Origin: Tenacibaculum tangerinum
GTDB taxonomy: Bacteria; Bacteroidota; Bacteroidia; Flavobacteriales; Flavobacteriaceae
Assembly: GCF_029853675.1 (NCBI RefSeq)
Contig: NZ_CP122539.1
Coordinates: 2,871,001-2,935,000 of the forward strand
DNA: 64,000 nucleotides
Direction: 5' to 3'
The translations under genes were made by a program, and so were the position numbers. Below the pieces are notes generated by a model. It saw nothing but the letters and a program-made list of their open reading frames with translations, was not told the origin of the DNA and did no database searches. Positions 9,528 through 19,600 of the stretch are shown here, piece by piece (the first letter of the stretch is position 1; each line of letters begins with the position of its first letter).

Positions 9528-9560
9528 ATTTGACACAAATATTGGTTATTTGACACAAAA
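9528..9560. promoter_or_regulatory. Two tandem operator-like palindromes upstream of the RiPP locus
   Basis: ATTTG-ACA-CAAAT at 9528-9540 is a perfect 5+5 inverted repeat with a 3-base spacer. A second copy, ATTTG-ACA-CAAAA, sits at 9548-9560, exactly 20 bp away (about two helical turns). They lie about 100 bp before the precursor ATG. This looks like a paired binding site for a dimeric regulator, but no regulator gene is next to it. The rest of 9426-9787 shows no gene. Confidence 0.5.
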
Positions 9561-9726
9561 AAATAAGGTGTGTGTGTAACTATTTATAAAAAAGGGAGGT
9601 ACTATTTTAAAATGATGGTATGCTCTAAAAGTAGCAATGCGTTTATTTAAAGAGAAGGAAAATTAGAGAAGTATTCTTTAAGTTTAAAGAGTAAATTGCA
9701 TTCTTAAGGTGTAACGTAATTATATG

Positions 9727-9763
9727 AAAAGCCTTTACTTCTTTATAAGAAACAAAGGCTTTT
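9727..9763 (-). terminator. Rho-independent terminator after the deoxynucleoside kinase gene
   Basis: AAAAGCCTTT at 9727-9736 pairs with AAAGGCTTTT at 9754-9763 across a 17-base loop. It sits 25 bp downstream of the kinase stop codon. Confidence 0.75.
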
Positions 9764-9787
9764 TATTATAGTTTTAGTCTTTTAAAG

Positions 9788-10402
9788 TTAAAATAACCCG
9801 TTTATTTGTGCGTCAATTCTATCAATTACGTAGCCTAAATCTTCTTGATTGTCTACAAAATCTAAATTATCAACGTTAATAATTAGTAATTTACCTTTGT
9901 TGTATTGACTAATCCAAGCTTCGTAACGTTCATTTAGCCTACTTAAATAGTCTATGCTAATAGAGTTTTCATATTCTCTGCCTCGCTTGTGAATTTGACC
10001 AACCAGCGTAGAAATATCTGCACGTAAATAAATTAATAAGTCGGGTGGAGTTACCAGATTTTCCATCAGTTCAAATAAGGAAGAGTAATTGCTAAAATCT
10101 CGGTTAGTCATCAAACCCATGGCGTGTAAGTTGGGTGCGAAAATATGAGCATCTTCATAAATGGTTCGGTCTTGAATAATTTTTTTACCAGATTTACGGA
10201 GTTCCAGTATTTGACGGAAACGACTATTTAAAAAATAAACTTGTAAATTAAACGACCAACGCTCCATTTCGGCATAAAAATCATCTAAATAAGGGTTTTT
10301 CTCAACCGATTCAAAATGAGCTTCCCAATTGTAGTGTTTTGCTAATAATTTTGTTAAAGTGGTTTTACCTGCGCCAATGTTTCCGGCAATTGCTACGTGC
10401 AT
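9788..10402 (-). CDS. Deoxynucleoside kinase
   Basis: Phosphorylates deoxynucleosides for nucleotide salvage. The P-loop GNIGAGKTT lies at the N-terminus, and the DRTIYEDA segment matches the family's DR(S/T)-x-x-ED motif. RGREYENSISIDYLSRLNERYEAW is the lid region. The start is placed at the ATG at 10402 (MHVAIAGNIGAGKTT), giving 204 residues. An upstream in-frame start at 10468 adds 22 residues of no family similarity ahead of the P-loop. The substrate base cannot be told. Confidence 0.92.
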   Translation of the reverse strand: MHVAIAGNIGAGKTTLTKLLAKHYNWEAHFESVEKNPYLDDFYAEMERWSFNLQVYFLNSRFRQILELRKSGKKIIQDRTIYEDAHIFAPNLHAMGLMTNRDFSNYSSLFELMENLVTPPDLLIYLRADISTLVGQIHKRGREYENSISIDYLSRLNERYEAWISQYNKGKLLIINVDNLDFVDNQEDLGYVIDRIDAQINGLF

Positions 10403-10489
10403 AATTGTCTGTGTAATGTATTTTAATCTTGCTGGCATTGCCAAATCAAGGATGGTAAAATTACACAAAAAAAGGAATTCATAAACAAT

Positions 10490-11173
10490 TTAACAGATCA
10501 ATTTATACCCATAACCTCTAACATTTACAATTTGTATGTTTTCGTCGTATTTTAATTTCTTTCGTAATTTAGAAATAAAGACATCCATACTTCGAGCATT
10601 AAAAAAATCGTCATCTCCCCATAGTTTTTTCAATATAAAAGACCTGTCTAAAATTTCATTTTTCTTTTGTGATAAATGAAAGAGTAATTCTGATTCTCGA
10701 TGAGTTAATTTTTTAATATCATTATTAAAAGACAAAACCTGTTTAGTGTAATTAAAAATGTAATTACCAATGTGAATTGCGTCGTAGTTCCTTTTCAATT
10801 CAACTCTATCCAATAGTGCATGAATACGAACAATCAATTCTTCCATAGAGAAGGGTTTTTTAAGATAGTCGTTTCCACCGTGTTCAAAACCTTCAACAAC
10901 ATCTTTGGCTTGTGATTTTGCAGTTAAAAAAATAATAGGAAGATGCTTGTTTTCTTGTCGTATTTCTTTGGCAAGTGTAAAACCATCTTTTTTTGGCATC
11001 ATTACATCCAGAACTAAAATATCAGGAGAGTTGGCGTGATAAATTTTATAAGCTTCTTCACCATTGAGTGCGTGAAATACTTCAAAATTTCTAGTTTCCA
11101 AACTTTCTTTTACAATTTGCCCTAAACTAGGTTCGTCTTCAGCCAACAGCACTTTAATAATTTTACGCATCAT
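10490..11173 (-). CDS. OmpR/PhoB-type response regulator
   Basis: A 227-residue two-domain regulator. The receiver domain has the acidic pair E12-D13, phospho-acceptor D56 (LVLDVMMPKKDGF) and K-P (YLKKPFSMEEL). The winged-helix DNA-binding domain ends in VNVRGYGYKLI. Its start overlaps the kinase stop by 11 bp (ATGATG at 11173-11168, so either Met may be used), which makes this a translationally coupled kinase-regulator pair. The 10-bp direct repeats at 12796-12823 are a plausible target. Confidence 0.94.
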   Translation of the reverse strand: MMRKIIKVLLAEDEPSLGQIVKESLETRNFEVFHALNGEEAYKIYHANSPDILVLDVMMPKKDGFTLAKEIRQENKHLPIIFLTAKSQAKDVVEGFEHGGNDYLKKPFSMEELIVRIHALLDRVELKRNYDAIHIGNYIFNYTKQVLSFNNDIKKLTHRESELLFHLSQKKNEILDRSFILKKLWGDDDFFNARSMDVFISKLRKKLKYDENIQIVNVRGYGYKLIC

Positions 11174-12755
11174 TTAAAACAATTTTAAAAACGGTGTTGT
11201 TTGGTTTTGAAGTTAGCGATATAACACCACCATGTTTTTCAATAATCTTTTTAGTATAATATAAGCCAATTCCAAAACCTTTCACGTCATGGGTGTTTCC
11301 TTTGGGAATGCGATAAAACTTATCGAATATTTTTTCTTGTTGATTTTTGTCAATTCCCTTACCATTATCAGTAATCGTTATTTCAATAACATGTAATACT
11401 TGGTTAATGTTTATGGCTATTTTATTTCCACCATATTTAATAGCATTATCTAATAAATTTGAAATGGCATTCTCAAAATGAAATACATCTACATTCGTAA
11501 CTATTTCAGGCTTGTTTGATGAGAATAGAAGTGTTTTTTCTGAATTGGTAAACTGATGTTTTTTGGTGTTGTTTTCTATCAATTCAACTAAATTGACAGG
11601 TTCTTTCTTTAACAGTAATTTTTCACTATCAAGTGTAGCTGTTTCTAATAACTTTTCTACCATTATGTGTAGTTTTTCTATCTGTACAGATGAAATCGAA
11701 ATATATTTTTTAGTTTTTTCTTTGTCATCAATGGCATTAAAATTATGAATAGCTTCTAGCGCAGTTGAAACGGTAGTTATTGGTGTTTTGAATTCGTGCG
11801 TAATGTTGCTAATTAAATCATTTTTAATTTCAGCAAGCTCTTTTTGTTGATTGATAATTTTTAATAAGTAAAATAGACTTGTTATAACTGCTAACGAAAG
11901 CAAAAGAGATAGTATAATTCCTGTCGAACTTCTTTTAAGAATTTCACTTGAGGGGTTCTCATATAATAGGGTTAGCTTTTCATCACTTTTAACATACGTA
12001 GATTTAGCATCGCTTTGTAGGTGTAGTGTAGGTGCTCCTTCTTTTTTTGAGGAGTAAAAAAGGGTGTCCTTTTTAAAATGATTTACGTAAAATGGAGTTG
12101 AAATGCCTTTCGTTGTTAATTGCTTTTTCATAATCGAATCTAGCTTCACATGATCTAAAGAATCATTTTGAACAGAAATAAAAATGGTTTGTAGTCCTTT
12201 TATTAATTTTAAACTATCAGTAGCTTTCTTACCTTTAAAAACTTTTACTTTTTTAATTCCTGAAGAATCAAGATGAATACCAGACGTATGATCTTTGTTA
12301 AATTGAGTAATTTTAGAAATCTTTTTAGTAGAGTCGTTAATCTCATGCCTTATATCGTTAACGAAAGATTCACCAAAATAAGAGTTCATCTCTTTAAACT
12401 CTTTTGGGTTGTCAGTTTTAATATTTAAAGAAGAAATTTCAAATTGTATACTGTCGTTTTTATTTTCAACTTTTGAAGAGAAAACTTTTTCCCAAATGTT
12501 TTTGTCTTTAACGTTGTTTTTAGAAGTTGCTTTGTCAGATTCTTTACCAGATTCTACTATTGCAAAAAAGTTTTGCTTAGTTAAAGCGGCATAATACTCT
12601 TCAACAGCATTATCTAAACTTAATTGAATTTCATTGATAACACGTTGCTTGTTTTGTTGATAGTTTTTATAATTCCAATAAAACTGTATTAGAATGGTAA
12701 TAACAATTGTAGCGCTAATTAAATATAATATCCAACGATGTTTTTTTGTGTTCAT
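11163..12755 (-). CDS. Sensor histidine kinase
   Basis: A 530-residue membrane kinase with transmembrane helix 1 at about residues 9-27 and a periplasmic sensor of about 250 residues without a recognised fold. Helix 2 is at about 278-299. The HisKA domain has H320 (NITHEFKTPITT), and the ATPase has N (LLDNAIKYGG), G1 (DNGKGIDKNQQEKIFDKF) and G2 (GFGIGLYYTKKI) boxes. It is the first gene of the pair with the response regulator and is divergent from the GLPGLI/outer-membrane receptor genes. The stimulus is unknown. Confidence 0.93.
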   Translation of the reverse strand: MNTKKHRWILYLISATIVITILIQFYWNYKNYQQNKQRVINEIQLSLDNAVEEYYAALTKQNFFAIVESGKESDKATSKNNVKDKNIWEKVFSSKVENKNDSIQFEISSLNIKTDNPKEFKEMNSYFGESFVNDIRHEINDSTKKISKITQFNKDHTSGIHLDSSGIKKVKVFKGKKATDSLKLIKGLQTIFISVQNDSLDHVKLDSIMKKQLTTKGISTPFYVNHFKKDTLFYSSKKEGAPTLHLQSDAKSTYVKSDEKLTLLYENPSSEILKRSSTGIILSLLLSLAVITSLFYLLKIINQQKELAEIKNDLISNITHEFKTPITTVSTALEAIHNFNAIDDKEKTKKYISISSVQIEKLHIMVEKLLETATLDSEKLLLKKEPVNLVELIENNTKKHQFTNSEKTLLFSSNKPEIVTNVDVFHFENAISNLLDNAIKYGGNKIAININQVLHVIEITITDNGKGIDKNQQEKIFDKFYRIPKGNTHDVKGFGIGLYYTKKIIEKHGGVISLTSKPNNTVFKIVLNDA

Positions 12756-12760
12756 GTTTT

Positions 12761-12768
12761 CAAAGATA
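12761..12768 (-). promoter_or_regulatory. Possible -7 element (TATCTTTG) for the kinase operon
   Basis: The reverse strand reads TATCTTTG, an exact TAnnTTTG match. It ends 5 bp before the kinase ATG at 12755, so a transcript from it would be leaderless or nearly so. No -33 TTTG is seen. It may be a chance match. Confidence 0.35.
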
Positions 12769-12795
12769 AAGTGTTAAGGCGAATAAAAAATATCG

Positions 12796-12823
12796 GTTAA
12801 CACTCGTTAACACTCATTAACTC
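12796..12823. promoter_or_regulatory. Phased direct repeat GTTAACACTC in a divergent promoter region
   Basis: GTTAACACTC occurs twice back to back (12796-12805, 12806-12815), followed by a shorter third unit ATTAACTC (12816-12823). An inverted GTGTTAA lies at 12771-12777. OmpR/PhoB-family regulators bind direct repeats spaced by one helical turn, and such a regulator is encoded 1.6 kb away in the divergent operon. Control of both directions by that regulator is inference. Confidence 0.55.
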
Positions 12824-12878
12824 AAAAAGATGCTATGGTGAAGCATATTTGTAGTGTTGAACATTAAAAAAGAAACAA

Positions 12879-13712
12879 ATGAAAAAAATCATACTACTAA
12901 CATTGTTGTTAAGTACCTCAATGTTTTCACAAAATTTTACAGGAAAAGCTACCTATAAAACGCATCAAAAATTAGATTTAAAGGTGAGCACTAGTAAAGG
13001 AGCTCCGAATTCAGATATTCAAAAAAAGCTACATGCCCAATTAATGAAGCACTTTCAAAAAACATATACCTTGTACTTTAATAAATCAGCATCTACTTAC
13101 AAACAAAATCAAGAATTGTCTTCTCCGCAAGTACAAACAGATGGTATACAAATTCGAATTGGAGGAAGTGGGGGTGGAACCGATGTTTTGTATAAAAATG
13201 TAGCCGATAAAGAATACATCAATAAAACAGAGGTGAGCGGAAAACGCTTTTTGATTAAAGACACCTTAGAAAATTTTGATTGGAACCTGACTGGAGAAAC
13301 AAAAAATATAGGAAACTATACGTGTTATAAAGCAATTAAAACGAGAAAAGAAATTAGAACTTTAACGTCTATGACAGATGGAGAAACCGAAGAAAAAGAA
13401 GAAGAAGTTACCATTGAAACTGTGGCGTGGTACACACCTGACATTCCTGTTAGTAACGGACCAAAGTTGTTTTGGGGGCTTCCTGGGTTAATTTTAGAAG
13501 TTCAAGACGGAAAACAAACTATTGTTTGTACAGAAATTGTATTAAATCCTTCAGAAAAAATAGAAATAGTAGCACCAAAAAAAGGGAAGAAAGTAACCCA
13601 AGAAAAATTTGATAAAATAATGGAAGAGCATACTAAAGAAATGATGGAGCGATTTAAAAACAGACGTAAAAGCAAAGACGGTAATTCTCTTCATATAGAA
13701 ATACAAGGATAG
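12879..13712 (+). CDS. GLPGLI family secreted protein
   Basis: A 277-residue protein with a signal peptide (MKKIILLTLLLSTSMFS) and the family signature GLPGLI at residues 200-205 (KLFWGLPGLILEV). The family is common in Bacteroidota and its biochemical function is unknown. The C-terminus is strongly basic and acidic in patches. It stands 93 bp before a TonB-type outer-membrane protein and is divergent from a two-component system. Co-location of the three is suggestive of a stress- or uptake-related regulon. Confidence 0.88.
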   Translation: MKKIILLTLLLSTSMFSQNFTGKATYKTHQKLDLKVSTSKGAPNSDIQKKLHAQLMKHFQKTYTLYFNKSASTYKQNQELSSPQVQTDGIQIRIGGSGGGTDVLYKNVADKEYINKTEVSGKRFLIKDTLENFDWNLTGETKNIGNYTCYKAIKTRKEIRTLTSMTDGETEEKEEEVTIETVAWYTPDIPVSNGPKLFWGLPGLILEVQDGKQTIVCTEIVLNPSEKIEIVAPKKGKKVTQEKFDKIMEEHTKEMMERFKNRRKSKDGNSLHIEIQG

Positions 13713-13805
13713 TCATCATTGTATCAAACGTACATTCTATTTCTTATTTGTACTAGGAGCTAATTATAGTTTAAAAAGCAGCTTACTCAATACTAAAATC
13801 ACACA

Positions 13806-16592
13806 ATGAAAAAAATACTATTCATAGCTATTTGCATAGCTACTTGGACTTCGAATGCTCAAATTACACTTAAAGGAGTTGTTAAAGACAGTGTAGGAAC
13901 ACCCCTCGAAATGGCAAATGTAATTGCTATTAACAAAGCGACTAAAAAACTAGATTCCTACGGTTTTACAGATGCGAAAGGAAATTATAAGTTAAATCTC
14001 ACTAAAAATTCAATTTATAGTATAAAAGTAAGTTACATTGGGTTAAAAACTGCTGAAGTTAATTTAGAAACTAAAGAAGATAATTTACTTAAAGATATTG
14101 TTTTAGAAGGTGATGATAGCTTGGAAGAAGTAAATATTACCTATAAAATGCCTGTAACAGTTAAAGGAGATACTATCGTATATGATGCTGATAGCTTTAA
14201 AAGTGGAACCGAAAAAAAGTTAGGAGATGTACTTCAAAAGTTGCCAGGAGTTGAGGTAAACGATGACGGTGAAATTGAGGTAGAAGGGAAAACAGTCAAA
14301 AAAGTAATGGTTGAGGGAAAAGACTTTTTCGACGGAGATTCTAAACTAGCCACAAAAAACATTCCTGCTAATGCTGTTGATAAAGTTCAAGTATTAAAAA
14401 ATCATAGCGAAGTGGGGCAGATGAGTAGTGTAACAGATAATGAAGACAACGTAGTAATTAATGTTAAACTAAAAGAAGGTAAGAAAAATTTTTGGTTCGG
14501 TGAAGTCTCTGCAGGTATGGGAATGTTAATGGAAGATAATAGGTACTTAGCACGCCCAAAACTATTCTATTACAGCCCTAAATACAGTTTAAATAGTATC
14601 ACAGATTTAAATAATATAGGGGAAGTGCCTTTTACAATGAGAGACTACTTTAAGTTTACAGGAGGTTTTAGACAGTTTGGAAATAATAATGGAACAAATT
14701 TTAATGTAGGGTCTAATGACATTGCTTTTTTAACCTTACGTAATAATAGAGCGAAAGAAATAGAATCAAAATTTGGGGCTTTAAACTTTAGTTACTCTCC
14801 AAGAAAATCGTGGGATATTAGTGGATTTGCCATTTATTCAGGGAATGAAACAGATATGGAAGAAACCACAGAGCGTTTATATTCAAATGCGGTAATTAAT
14901 GAAAATAATTTACCTGTATATGATCAAAACAATCCATCTTCAACAAAATATATTAATACAGAAGAAACAAAAGATCAAACAAATCAAATAAGTGATTTAG
15001 GGTTGTTTAAGTTGAGTTCTAGTTACAAGCCTAATGCTAACAATCAATTTGATTACGATGTTTTTGCTAAAGTATCTAAGCAACAACAGATGCAAACAAC
15101 AGTGTCGTTAAGAACGTATTTGAATGCTAATGATGAGATTGTGCCAATTAATCAAGTTTCAGAGCAAAGTCCGTTTTCAATTAACCAAAACCTAAACTAT
15201 TATTACACACTAAACGATAACCATATTTTTGCTTTTGAAGCACAGCATTTATGGCAAAATGAAGATCCGTTTTACAATGCAGAGTTAGAAAAATTATCAT
15301 TCTATAATTTACTGTCACTAACAAATGTAAACCCTAATCCAGGAGATGATAATTTATTTAATGTAAGTCAAAATAAAAGGATAAAAACAAATAAACTTGA
15401 TGCAAAGTTAGATTATTATTATGTGTTAAACGCTAAAAGTAATTTGAATGTTACGCTAGGGTCTACTTTTAGTAATCAGCGATTTAACTCAAGTATTTTT
15501 GAAATTCTAGATGGTAATAAAAATAAAATATCTGAACCATCAACAATAAATAACGTTGATTTTTCTTTTGATGATTTATATGTAGGCGTACATTATAAGT
15601 TTGTAACGGGTATTTTTACCTTTAACCAAGGTTTTACATTTCACAATTATGTTTCAAGAAATACACAATTAGGGTCTGTTTTTGAAAATAATTTCACCAA
15701 ACTTTTACCAAATGCTTTTGTAAAAGTTAACTTAAAAAAATCAGAGACTTTACGATTAAGTTATACCATGCAAACTAGTTTTACCGATGTGAATCAATTA
15801 GCAGAGGGGTATGTTTTTAATAACTACAGTAGCTTGTATTCAGGAAATAGAGAATTAGAAAATTCACTATATCACACTATAAATCTGAATTATTTTAGCT
15901 TTAATATGTTTAACTATACGAATGTTTTTGGTTCTGTTAATTACAGTAAGCGAATTGATGAAATTAAGAGCAATACAGCGTTTATTGACATAAATCAAGT
16001 AAGAAGTTCAATAAACTCTGCGTTTCCAGATGAGTCTATCTCTGCAAGAGCTAATTTTCAAAAAAGTTTTAGAAAATTTAAGTTACGATTAGGAGGAAAT
16101 GTTTCTTATGGAAAATCGAATAGTTTACTTACGAATCGTCAAACAGGTGAAACAAGAAATCGATTGGCAACAACGTTTGCCCAAAACTATACCTCAAAAT
16201 TTAGCACGAATTTTAGAGAGGCACCAAACTTTGATGTTGGTTACAATGTGTCTATTAATAATTCGAATATTGGTGGAGTAGAAAATACTTTTACAACGCA
16301 TAGTCCTTATATAAATTTTGATGCTTTTTTCTTAAAGGAATTTATATTTACATCAAACTACACGTATAATAGAGTGCTAAATAATGGAGAAACGATTGAT
16401 AGTTATGGGTTCTTAAGAGCAGACCTTACGTATCAGAAAAAAGATAGTAAATGGGAATATAAAGTTGGGGTAACAAATCTGTTAAATTCAACAAGATTGA
16501 ATCAAAATAGTAGTAATGATATTTATGTGAGTAATTCTTCGTATGTAATTCAGCCCAGAATAGCTACGTTTACCGTGAAGTATAATTTGTAA
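13806..16592 (+). CDS. TonB-dependent-receptor-like outer-membrane beta-barrel protein
   Basis: A 928-residue protein. It has a signal peptide (to about residue 18), a carboxypeptidase-regulatory-like domain (about 20-100; ITLKGVVKDSVGTPLEMANV), a plug-like region (KLGDVLQKLPGVEVNDDGEIEVEG) and a long barrel ending in a beta-strand (IATFTVKYNL). It belongs to the group usually found beside GLPGLI proteins and not to SusC. No SusD partner is adjacent. The substrate is unknown. It is probably cotranscribed with the GLPGLI gene. Confidence 0.85.
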   Translation: MKKILFIAICIATWTSNAQITLKGVVKDSVGTPLEMANVIAINKATKKLDSYGFTDAKGNYKLNLTKNSIYSIKVSYIGLKTAEVNLETKEDNLLKDIVLEGDDSLEEVNITYKMPVTVKGDTIVYDADSFKSGTEKKLGDVLQKLPGVEVNDDGEIEVEGKTVKKVMVEGKDFFDGDSKLATKNIPANAVDKVQVLKNHSEVGQMSSVTDNEDNVVINVKLKEGKKNFWFGEVSAGMGMLMEDNRYLARPKLFYYSPKYSLNSITDLNNIGEVPFTMRDYFKFTGGFRQFGNNNGTNFNVGSNDIAFLTLRNNRAKEIESKFGALNFSYSPRKSWDISGFAIYSGNETDMEETTERLYSNAVINENNLPVYDQNNPSSTKYINTEETKDQTNQISDLGLFKLSSSYKPNANNQFDYDVFAKVSKQQQMQTTVSLRTYLNANDEIVPINQVSEQSPFSINQNLNYYYTLNDNHIFAFEAQHLWQNEDPFYNAELEKLSFYNLLSLTNVNPNPGDDNLFNVSQNKRIKTNKLDAKLDYYYVLNAKSNLNVTLGSTFSNQRFNSSIFEILDGNKNKISEPSTINNVDFSFDDLYVGVHYKFVTGIFTFNQGFTFHNYVSRNTQLGSVFENNFTKLLPNAFVKVNLKKSETLRLSYTMQTSFTDVNQLAEGYVFNNYSSLYSGNRELENSLYHTINLNYFSFNMFNYTNVFGSVNYSKRIDEIKSNTAFIDINQVRSSINSAFPDESISARANFQKSFRKFKLRLGGNVSYGKSNSLLTNRQTGETRNRLATTFAQNYTSKFSTNFREAPNFDVGYNVSINNSNIGGVENTFTTHSPYINFDAFFLKEFIFTSNYTYNRVLNNGETIDSYGFLRADLTYQKKDSKWEYKVGVTNLLNSTRLNQNSSNDIYVSNSSYVIQPRIATFTVKYNL

Positions 16593-16598
16593 AAGCAA

Positions 16599-16626
16599 AA
16601 AAGCAACCAAATTGGTTGCTTTTTGT
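16599..16626. terminator. Bidirectional terminator between convergent genes
   Basis: AAAGCAACC and GGTTGCTTT pair around AAATT, with A and T runs on both sides. It lies between the stop codons of the receptor gene (plus) and the metalloprotease gene (minus). Confidence 0.85.
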
Positions 16627-16643
16627 TTTTGGAGTGTCATTTT

Positions 16644-19600
16644 TTATTTGATAACTATTTTTCTTGTTATTTGTTTGCCCGCATTTTCAATTTGTAAAAG
16701 GTAAAGTCCGCTGGCTGTTTTGTCCAACTGCACCTCTTTATTAAATTGACTAGAAATAGTTGAGAATTTTTGCGTCTCAAGTAATCGTCCTCTAAAATCA
16801 AAAAGTCTAATAAAGGTAGATTCTTTGTCTTTTACGGTAAAGCTTACCGTAAATTTTCCGTCAGAAGGGATAGGGTATGTTAGTAAATCATCAAACAAAG
16901 TATTGTCTGTAGCAAAGCTTTCTTCAATAGTAATGGTATAGTCTTCCACTTCACCATTAAAATTTAACCCACATGAGTTGGGGTCTAAATTTGATTTTGT
17001 TGCTACTCTCATAATTGTAGAACCTAGGGGTGTTCCTTCAGGAACCGTAATAGAAACAGTATTCGATAAGGTTAAGTTATAGGCTTCGCTTGAGTCAAAG
17101 GCACAGTCTTGATTCCAGTCTATCCAAGCAACTGTTTTTGCATCATCGTTTCCATCCGTATTAATCGTAGTGGTAAGGTTATAGGTTTCACCTCTCACTA
17201 CTTGTGTGCTTTCTGAGGTGAAATCTGAGTATCCTGTTGTTTTAGTAGAACTGTTATCAATACTATTAAACGTAACATTAGTAATGCTTAACTGCGATAG
17301 GGTATTTCCAGAGGCATTACAAAGAGTGTCGTTTACATTTAAAAGTATATTTATCGATTTTGTAGTGGTACTAGAACTGGCGGTAATCGTAATTGTATAA
17401 TCTCCTGTAGCAACATTGTTTAAGTTTGTTACCGTTAGGCTAAAGTTACCGTTTGTACTTATTGTTTCAGAATTGAGCATAGCGGTTGAATTTGCAGGAA
17501 TTCCTGAATAAGATAAGCTAACAGTTTCAGTAAAGCCATAAAGAGCCATATAATCAAGGATGAAAGTTACCTCGTTGGTAGCCTTATTACAAACCGACAA
17601 ATCTCCCGTTGTGTTTGAAATTGAAAAAGTTGGCTCTAAAATCACGATAGTATAATCTTCTACTTCCCCATTAAAATTCAATCCACAAGAATTTGGGTCG
17701 TTATCTAATCTTGTCGATACCCTCATCGTAGTCGAACCTCTAGGGATGCCTAAAGGAACGGCGACAGGAATAGTAGATGAACTTAAGTCGTAAGTTTCAC
17801 TTGCGTCAAAAGTACAGTCTTGATTCCAGTCTATCCATGCAACTGTTTTTACATTGCTATTTCCATCGGTATTAACTGTAATAGTTAAATTGTAACTATC
17901 TCCTCTAACTACTTCGGTACTTTGGTTAGTAAAGTCTGAATATCCTGTTGTTTTGGTAGAGCTATTGTTAATTTCGTTAAAGGTAACATTAGTAATACTT
18001 AACTGTGAAGCAATACTACCTGAAGAGTTACAAAGACCATCATTTACGTTTAAAAGTATGTCTACTGATTTTGTGATTGAACTTGAGGTAGCGGTAACTG
18101 TTATGATATAATCGTCTTTAACAACATTGGTAAGGTTTGAAAGATTTAATGTAAACTTTCCACTGCTACTCAATGAAGAATTACTTAAGCTGGCGGTTGC
18201 ATTTGCAGGAATTCCTGAATACGATATATTTACTGTTTCATCAAACCCATACAAAGTATTGTAATCAAAGTCAAAAACAAGGTCATTTGTAGCAATATTA
18301 CATACAGAAACATCGCCTGTATTATTAACTATTGAATAGGTAGGAGCTGCAGGAACAATAGTAAAGTTAGCGTTGTTTACATTGTAAAAAATATTGTCTG
18401 CGGCTTCTATTAATATTCTAGCATTGGTAGTATTTGTATCGGGTACAATAATATCTTCTGAACCGTCATTTGGGGTGTTACTTTTTAGAGTAAACGGAAA
18501 GGTAAGACCTCCGTCTGTTGAAAGTTTTATGTTTACAGTAGCACAGTTAATAGGTGCTTGGTCTGTAGTGCCTTTATTCCAAGTTATGGTTTGAGTTGAA
18601 TTTGTTCCCCAAGATACAGAAGAACTGGGGTTTGTAACAATAAAAGGTGCTGCATCTGTCACAGTTATTTTTATATCATCTCTAGCCGAGCTTCCTCCAC
18701 CTGAATGATTATCTCTTACCGTAACCGCAAAATTCAATTCTCTTGCTACCGAGGGTAACACCTCCCAAGTTGTAGAATTAGAGCCACTTAAAACTGTTGA
18801 AAGTGCAGGCATATATCGAGTAGGAGAAGAAGAAGGAGAAATCGATCTAAACATCGGTCCACCTGTATTGGTAGGTAAAGGAGACATAGTGGCTATTTCA
18901 GTATCAATTTGTTCCCAAGTATAGGTCAACGAAGCCGTTCCGTCGATGTCAGTACTTTGCGCTTTCAAAACGAAAGGAGTAGATTTAGGAATACTTACAT
19001 CGCTTCCAGCATTGACTGTAGGAGCATTATTGCCTGTACTTGATAAAGCAGCACAACTTCCAGTTCCTACAACATGGTTCCACATTTGGTCAATACTCAC
19101 AGCGTGAAAATAAGCATCACTTACATTCTGTACATTAGGAGAACAAATACCTGCATACGCCATGATGGTCGAACCACTTCCTGGCTCGACAGCTGTAGCA
19201 TTCGTTCTATTACTACTACAAGAATTGTTAAATGTGTGGTTAGCTCCAAATTGATGTCCAAGCTCATGAGCAACAAAATCGATATCAAAAGTGTCATTAA
19301 TGGGTTGACTTTGACCAGTTACACCCTGTGCCTTAAAACCTGTTACACAAACTGTTCTTAGCTGCGCAAGTCCTCCGACTCCAGTGCTAAATGTATGACC
19401 AACATCGTAATTAGCGTTACCAATAACAGAATCACATTTTTCTTGACTTTCATCAATTAAGTTGCTGGCACTATTATTTGATAAACCATCTGTACCAGGA
19501 TCTAAGAAAATTAAATTATCGTTATTACTTACAAGCACCATTCTAACAGCCAAATCTCTTTCAAAAACACCATTTACTCTAGTCATGGTGGTATTCATAG

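Noticed and set aside
10403..10468. N-terminal extension of the deoxynucleoside kinase
   Set aside because: The extra 22 residues lie ahead of the P-loop Met, have no family counterpart and leave no room for a promoter.
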